Of a DNA stretch of 64,000 bases, positions 57,401 through 64,000 are shown one piece after another (within the stretch, counting starts at the first letter, position 1; each line of letters begins with the position of its first letter). The translations under genes and the position numbers were made by a program. The notes under the pieces were generated by a model. The model saw only the letters and a program-made list of their open reading frames with translations, was not told the origin of the DNA and did no database searches. Source of the stretch: Echiichthys vipera (taxonomy: Eukaryota > Chordata > Actinopteri > Perciformes > Trachinidae); NCBI GenBank assembly GCA_963691815.1, contig OY829661.1:3589001-3653000 (forward strand), given 5' to 3'.

Positions 57401-59764
57401 GGCAAGACATTCCCATGGACAGGGCTCTGTGTGGATTGGACACACTCTCTAACTGCTGTAACAAAAGTTGTGTGTTTTAAAAAAGATGACTGGCTTTTCG
57501 TACAAACTTACAGTTTACGTGGGGCTGAGTTGTTTAAATAATCATTGATTTTAACATAACATCAAAGGCTACATTTAACTAAAACATGCATTAATATCAT
57601 AGATGTGCTCTTCTTGATTGCTTTTTAAAAAGTATCCATAGAGTCACGCTGTTAACATATGCTGCTTACCGGAGAGCGTGCACAAGGACCGTAAATGATC
57701 TGTAGGAGGAAAGGCAATATGACACAGGCTGACTGGAGAACCCATGTTCCTCTGATGCTTCATGGAGCCATGTCTGTGTTTGTGTATGTGTAGACGATGT
57801 GTAATGTCCCCAAAAGTGATAGGCCTATTTTTTTTATTGTGTGGGAACAAGTAATTGAACTCATGCCCACAAGATAATAAATACGCAAATGTGCAGGTGT
57901 TTGTTAAACAGGTAACAAACTCACCTACAGACATTAAACACGGCTGCTCTGCAGAACTGTGTGCCTTTATAGTACACTTCAGACACTTAGTGCACACACA
58001 AATTCATCAAAAGACAGCTGATCCAACTGTGATGCTCCTGTCATCAGAAAAAGACGTCCCTTCATGTGACGCTTCAGAGGAAAGAACGTCTCTCTGTAAA
58101 AAAACTGTTTCCTCCTTTCTCCTCTCCTCTGATGGTTTCCTGCATCTCTCCGTGCAGCCCAAGCGCATGGCTGCGTTAAGTGACGGGTGGGTGGTGTCAC
58201 AGGAGACTGGAGAAGAGACTCTTTGCCCACTTTTGGATTAGCTCAGTTAATGTTAGAAAGGCCGTCAAGAGCCACAAAGACGGAGAAGACGAGGATTGCT
58301 CTCAAGTAAACATGAATTTAAACAATGCAAGATTCCAAATAGCTCAAAAATCAGCTTTGAAAATGGTTTATAAGGAGGGAAATGTGCTTTTGTTAGGCCG
58401 AAAAGGATAAACACATTGCGTCTTGGTGAGTAACATTGTAAACATAACTTGTTTATTTACAAAAAAGCCTCCTCATTCATCCAAGCGTTACCCATTTTTT
58501 ACACTTATGCTCAGTTTGTCAGGATACAGCCCCCTCTAAAGGCAAATGCACTAATTCAAATGTCTGAGAGCAGTAAAACATTCCTTTCAGGCTCAGATGG
58601 GGGCCTCTTACCAGTACTTCTTTTGGACATATAATAGCCTACTCACTGGCGGGGGACGGTGGGCCGTCACTGGAGCTCTCTCGATGCAGTTATAACTCCT
58701 GGCTGTTTAGGGAGGAACTTTTAAATGGGTGAATTTGTTACTTCCTGTCTGGAGTGGGTTTTCCACCCGTGTACCCAATGACTAAAAAAGTTCATTCTGG
58801 TAAATGGGGTGAATTTATAGAGTGTGGGACTTGAGGAGGGTAAACATGTCTTCGTGAATTACTCTGGCTGGACTTTGATAGAAGGGCAGGAAGAGCACGT
58901 CTGCAGCAGACAAAACACACACGTCACAGATCACACTCCCTTCACTGTGTGGGGACGTTTTATCCGTTGTTTGGTTAGGAAGTTGACTGGCTCACCTCTG
59001 GAACTATATTACATAAATTGTATGGTCTGTTGAGTGAGGGAGAGCCCCACCTCTTCCAACCCTTCGACACGCTCAGAGGTCAAAGGTCAGAAAAAGCACT
59101 TGTGAAGCTGCCAGTCCTTTTGAGTCTTACTTTGTGCATGTTGTCAATCAATAAGTTATTAATCAAGAAGATTTTTCTGTAGAAAACAGAAAGTCTATTA
59201 TTTATCTGTTTCCCACAAGAGGCAGAGGTTGTGGATGTTTTTAATTGCACTGAATTCCAACATGTGCCAGGCCATCGTCTCTTGGATTAGCAGATATGTG
59301 GAGCCACAGGCAGTGTTGTAGAGTCTGTTCATGATTATCCCAGGATGTGTTCTGGGGTTTAATGGTGCATACTTCTCCACCTGTGTAACTGTCTTCAGAG
59401 GGGCGTTTGTATTTATGTAGGTTGGATTCGATTCTGGATCCCTCTCACATTCCATCTTAACTCAATTAATAGAAACATGGTTAAGTCCAAACAAGTACAT
59501 TTCTGCACATTTGTCCCAGATCCTGAATTATTATTGAATTTTTTAAAGTCAGGTAAAAAAGAGTCAAACCAGGCTGACCACCAAATATGGAGATACAAGG
59601 TTTACTTTCAACAATCTGTATTCTTAATTATCTTTGATCAACAAGTAATAACTGAAGTAACGCTCACCTAACACCAGCTCTCCCAACCCCCCACCCCTGC
59701 ATATGTGTAGCAGTCAGGTAATCACTCAGTGTTGTATATAAAAGCACATATACTTGTTCTTGAG
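54441..59764. other. putative ror2 intron 1, unassigned
   Basis: 5.3 kb with no repeat family or gene that I can name, apart from short ATT runs near 56120. Confidence 0.45.
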
Positions 59765-59925
59765 AAAACAGTTGCTGAACAACTTGTTGATTACCGTGAA
59801 AACAAACACCCCAAACAGTTTGGGTTCAGAGCAAGAGAGCAGAGTAATGCTGCTCTGTTGTTAGATGAGGGGGATGTAGTGGTGGTAGTATTCTTGGTCT
59901 TGAAAAAAGCCTTTGATACTGGTAA
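59765..59925 (+). mobile_element. LINE reverse-transcriptase fragment
   Basis: The frame reads LEKTVAEQLVDYRENKHPKQ, FGFRAREQSNAALLL and VFLVLKKAFDTGNH. These are RT motifs 2-3 of L2/CR1-type LINEs (usual forms QFGFR and LDLKKAFDTVNH). Only about 50 codons remain. Confidence 0.7.
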
Positions 59926-62900
59926 CCATTTTTTTTTCTTATGCAGTATTTTCCGGTATTGATACCACATTAGAAATTTCCATTTAAAGTCCAGCATTCA
60001 TAATTTTTCTTAGTCACTGTGATCCATCCAGACCTGCCAGTGGCTCAATCTTTACAAACTCAAGTAGGATTTAGAATTAGTATTTTGAAAATGTTACTAT
60101 AACAGGATATTTAAAGGGAAATCAGCAGTACCTTATTCTGTACAGCAAAAATAAAATGCAAGATGGAATAAAAAGTCTTTAGTTGAAGACTAGGGGCTCT
60201 ATTTAGACGATCTATGGCATCTAAGTGCATTTACAACTCCATTTGACTGCATATGAGCAAATGCACTGATAACCTGTTTAACTGAGGGGAGGAGGAGAAA
60301 AAGTACTGTGCACCCTGTATGTGTAACAAGCATGACATGCAGAGTGACTCTGATGCCATCCGAATCCACCTGTGCACATAAATTAGCCACCCGCCACCCA
60401 CCTGAATGAATGGTTTTCCACAGGTAGGCTGCTGCTTTTTGCAGTATTTATAGTATTGATGTATGAGTATTTTCTTCAGTGATTAACTGAGTGATCAGAG
60501 GCTGCTTTCAGTGATTGTAAATGTTTCCATGCATCACGGGACATTTAAACAGCAAAACTAAAAACTGTAGTTCTAAACTTGACAGAGGAAACACTTCCGG
60601 AGCCACGGATATAACTGCAGTGTGTGCATCACAAATCTCACTATGATGAATGCACCCTGTTAATAGCAGGAAAAAACTGTGCCTTTGACATTAGACCAGG
60701 TCTGTGTTGATCAATGACTTCATCTCTGTCTGCTGCCTCAAGATAACAATGCACAGTAGTACATTTGCTACCTACACAACGTAGGTGCTGGGTGTAAAAA
60801 TGTGTCGGTCTGAAACCTCCCTGTGTGCCGCTTTGCTTGGTTGAAAATTTAGCCATACCAGTTTGAAAAGTACAAAGATCTGGAGGTGTAGTGATAGAAA
60901 TAAGTGAGCTAAATAACTATGTAGCTTGCTGCCCATCCCTGCTGCAGGCTAGAAGTTACCGGATACATTAGCCCCTGCTAGCATAACACACCCGAATATC
61001 CTACCAAGCTCGCTGCAGTCAAGTTACATTGTAGGTGTTAAAGGCACAAGGTTTTGACAAGGAGGAAGAATATGTGAAATATATATGATCAGCTTGGCAT
61101 TGCCTGACTTTGCCTAACTTACAGCTAATCCAAAAAGGGGCAAAAATATAGTTAGTTAGTTAGTTAGTTTATTATTTGTCCCTTTAAGGAAATTCTTTTT
61201 CACAAAACAGGCTTTTCTTGCAGACAGGCATGTGTGGCACATAAAACACAGCACATACATATTTCAGAAAAACACAGACATACAGGTATACAGTTGGGGG
61301 TACATGGAAGATATACATTGTTTCATTCTTGGTTGTGTGGAGGGACCTGAGGCGGGCTGAGTGCCTTTGGCCCTTCAGTGTTGACTTCATTCTTCAGCCC
61401 CGGAAGTTGCTGCTTGATAATTACACACTCTTCACCCCATAAGAGGCCACACAGCCTAATGCTGTATTTTGCAGTAACACAAGCAGAAGAATGGACTCCC
61501 TTGACTCTATCTTCAAGTATGTTTTATAGTCTTTACATTATACTTAAAGATTTAGATGAAAGGAAAGTGGGCAACACCAAAAGTAACAGGAAAACATCAA
61601 ATTTAATCGAAATCATCTGTTAAATGGACAAATAGAGTGCATCAGTTCTTATCCCGTTATTATCACTGGAGTTTTTTTGCAATAATGAAACTGGGGATGC
61701 TTAATTACTGTTTAAGATCACAGCATATGTGAAATGAAACATATGTGTGCGCTTTGAAAGACTGTTATTGGCTTCACACATCAGTAGGACCAGTAAGAAC
61801 ACTAACAAAATTGGACTAAAGTAGTGTAGAAAACAAGAGAAGGGTCACCTTTTTTGACTTTGTATTGATTCATCTGTTGAAACTGAAGCATATCTGTTCA
61901 TTGAGAGGGACGAGTAAAACATGCTGAAAGCTCTCAGTGGTTGGCCTTTACAGTCTGCCATGGCTCTGTGGAAATATGTTAACAGCAGGGTTGTCAAACT
62001 AATAGCCTGTCCCTCCTCCTACAGCAGATGCTTTGTTAATCATAGCTCAGAGATGGGGGCCAAAGAGGAAGAGTTCAGAAGAAAATGGGAGCATGGTTTT
62101 CTAGTTTGTTCATAACTAAATCTGTGTAATATTCTGCTGCGTGGTAACTTTCAACTCTACATTCCTGGCTCTTCCCAGAGATTGTTTGGGTGAAGGAAAG
62201 AATGACTAAGAGCTAGTTTGAAAAAAGATAAACAATTGACACTAGAGCTTTGTTTTACATGCATCCAAAAGCTTTCTTTTTCTGGGCTGACCCTAGTTTT
62301 CCACAAACCTAGCTTGGTATGCACACGCTTATCAGATAGCCAATAAAATGCAAATGGCTCAGCTCTTCCCCCATCACGACCTTCCCTGTCTCATTTAGTG
62401 TCTTGTCTTTGAGCTTCCAAATGGCCAAATATTTGAGGGGAAGTGCCTCCCTTTTTATGAGATAGCTTTTGTTGTTCTAACTCAGTCATGGGGATGGAGT
62501 TACCCCTGTATACGCTGCTTCTGTGATGAGGGCTCGCAAGGTGGGAAAACGGCATCAGAGCCTGTAAAGGGGAAATTCCACTGCAGGCAAGTGATACCAT
62601 CTGACAATCCAGAAAGTGCCATGATACAGTCATTGTGTGAGAAAGACTGTAAACTTGTGTGTTAGATGATAGGAGTGATGGAGCCAGTGTGACAAACACA
62701 CATCTGGACATGGTTTGTGTCTGAGAGGAACTTCACCACTGTTGCATTTCTGTATGGAATTTGGTGCTGCAATCTCTATGCTTTCAGTATAGCTGGGGAA
62801 AAGCCAGTTCTTGGTGAATGTTTGGTAAAATTGAACTTTTTTTTTTTATAGATTCACATTTCAGATAACTGTAGTTTGAGTTCATGGTTTAGCATGGGAA

Positions 62901-62940
62901 ATAACAGAGAAGACAGAAAGTTAGGTGCCCTAAGAGTTAA
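59926..62940. other. putative ror2 intron 1, unassigned
   Basis: Contains a retroposon tail at 61140-61190 (GTTAG repeat, then TTATTTGTCCCTTTAAGG). Otherwise nothing recognised. Confidence 0.45.
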
Positions 62941-63264
62941 AGTGAAATTCCGGCATAAAATCATCCTAGGACCTTTTTTGGCAAATATACTCATCAAATA
63001 AGCCTTTGAGACAATTTCTTTTGTGTAGCAACTATTCATTCACTAACTACGTTGTTGGGGCTTCCTGTGTAGAGACTCTTCTCATGCTGCTGCATAGGTT
63101 TGCAGTTATTTTGAACAGTATTAGAGGTTAAAAAAGACATTTATATGCCTTCACCGTACTGCCCCGAGCTAATCAGTGTTAGCCACGTCCGGCTGTTAGC
63201 AACTCTTAGGTTGTTGATGGTCAAATTTGAAAACCCAGGGGTGAATTTACCCCGGAATTACTCT
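62941..63264. mobile_element. TTAA-flanked MITE, copy 2
   Basis: 324 bp with inverted ends AGTGAAATTCCGG (left) and, read inward from the right, AGAGTAATTCCGG, extending imperfectly for about 50 bp, and TTAA on both sides (62937-62940 and 63265-63268). A TTAA duplication suggests a piggyBac-type origin, but the termini do not begin with the CCC typical of that group. Confidence 0.7.
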
Positions 63265-63268
63265 TTAA

Positions 63269-64000
63269 TAACCATAACTAACATGGACGCAAAATATCAG
63301 TGACAGGGAGATGCCCCTTAACATTGAAACAAATGACTCTGTGATGTACATTACAGGATTAACACTCAACTTTGCAGCTCTGTGAACCTTTTTAGCCCCT
63401 TTTCTTATAGTGCACAGCTGTAATGTTTATGTTCACTCCCACAAGCCTGGTTTTCAGCTGCAGCAAGAAGCTGTTATAGAAAATACGCTTCAATATAACC
63501 TACCCACCATACTCTACCTGCCTAGAAGCAGAAAGACACAGTTAGAGAATAGCTGGTGAACCGAGTGGAGCATTTAGCTACTAAAGAACCAGATATTTTT
63601 CTCAGGAGTTGGTGGAGACCAAAACAGAGCTAACTTAAGAGTTTATCCATGACAGCTTAATAAGATGTGGATATGATGGAGACTCTTTTCTTTTCTGACT
63701 CTGTACGCTTGTTTTCATGTTTCTCGGCCTTCTTGTGGCCAGGAAATGATTAAAGTTTTATATTTTTGTGTATCAGACTGATGAATTCATGCTCAAAGTA
63801 GCGGCAGTAGTTATTTTATGAAGTGTTTCTTTTGTTTGACCTGTTTTGTGAGAGCATGGTGTGTATCTTCAGGGCAGTTTGGTTTTTTTTTTCCCATGGT
63901 GCTTCCATCAGATACACTGGGCCCTAGCTTTTTATGAGGGCTCATAGTTTCAGGGCATCGTCTGTGTCTTCTTTCACAGTGGAGCGAGGGTGTGTGATTG
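63269..64000. other. putative ror2 intron 1, right edge
   Basis: Unassigned; no exon recognised before the window ends. Confidence 0.45.

Overview
The window is a piece of a teleost (probably percomorph) chromosome. This is inferred from vertebrate genes with short GT-AG exons, large introns, long microsatellites, and fish-type mobile elements (L1, Harbinger, hAT-like, R2-superfamily and SINE copies). No species can be named. There are no operons, CRISPR arrays, tRNA or rRNA genes. Three host genes lie head to tail on the + strand. chsy3 (chondroitin sulfate synthase 3) is complete in three exons, 2366-10318, 810 codons plus stop. sptlc1 (serine palmitoyltransferase subunit 1) is complete in 15 exons, 23100-37769, 472 codons plus stop. 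A signal-peptide exon at 47055-47118 is, by position and orientation, most likely exon 1 of ror2, and the rest of the window would be its first intron. All exon joins were placed by hand from GT/AG sites and codon phase, and each reading frame closes exactly.

Layout. 1-1436: 28-bp minisatellite. 1437-2365: upstream region and leader of chsy3. 2366-10318: chsy3; intron 1 holds a (GT)n tract at the splice donor, an L1 3' fragment, and a second, inverted copy of the 28-bp array. 10319-15740: 3' flank with a 616-bp hAT-like element, a 121-bp mariner-type MITE and a SINE. 15741-22093: an old L1 with target-site duplications on both sides, itself split by a Harbinger element at 16901-18031. 23100-37769: sptlc1; its introns hold a 21-bp minisatellite, a 150-bp AGGAG tract, a 319-bp GT tract, a 300-bp TTTC tract, and a roughly 63-bp tandem repeat that carries a splice-acceptor-like motif in nearly every unit. 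39190-46560: AT-rich repeat island with LINE pieces, an LTR-like repeat, and a 2.9-kb hAT-like element (8-bp duplication) that encloses a decayed R2-superfamily retrotransposon. 46560-47118: CpG-rich promoter region and exon 1 of the putative ror2. 47119-64000: putative ror2 intron 1, with the third 28-bp array, two copies of a TTAA-flanked MITE, SINEs and other old repeats.

The host genes are not a functional pathway. Chsy3 builds chondroitin chains in the Golgi, Sptlc1 is the structural subunit of the first enzyme of sphingolipid synthesis in the ER, and Ror2 is a Wnt5a receptor. The order sptlc1 then ror2 on one strand matches human 9q22; chsy3 next to them does not match the human arrangement. 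I did not find an obviously new biological system. The best leads are structural: a minisatellite-bearing repeat present three times, a DNA transposon enclosing an RLE retrotransposon, nested L1/Harbinger insertions with readable boundaries, and the array of decoy splice acceptors in sptlc1 intron 14.
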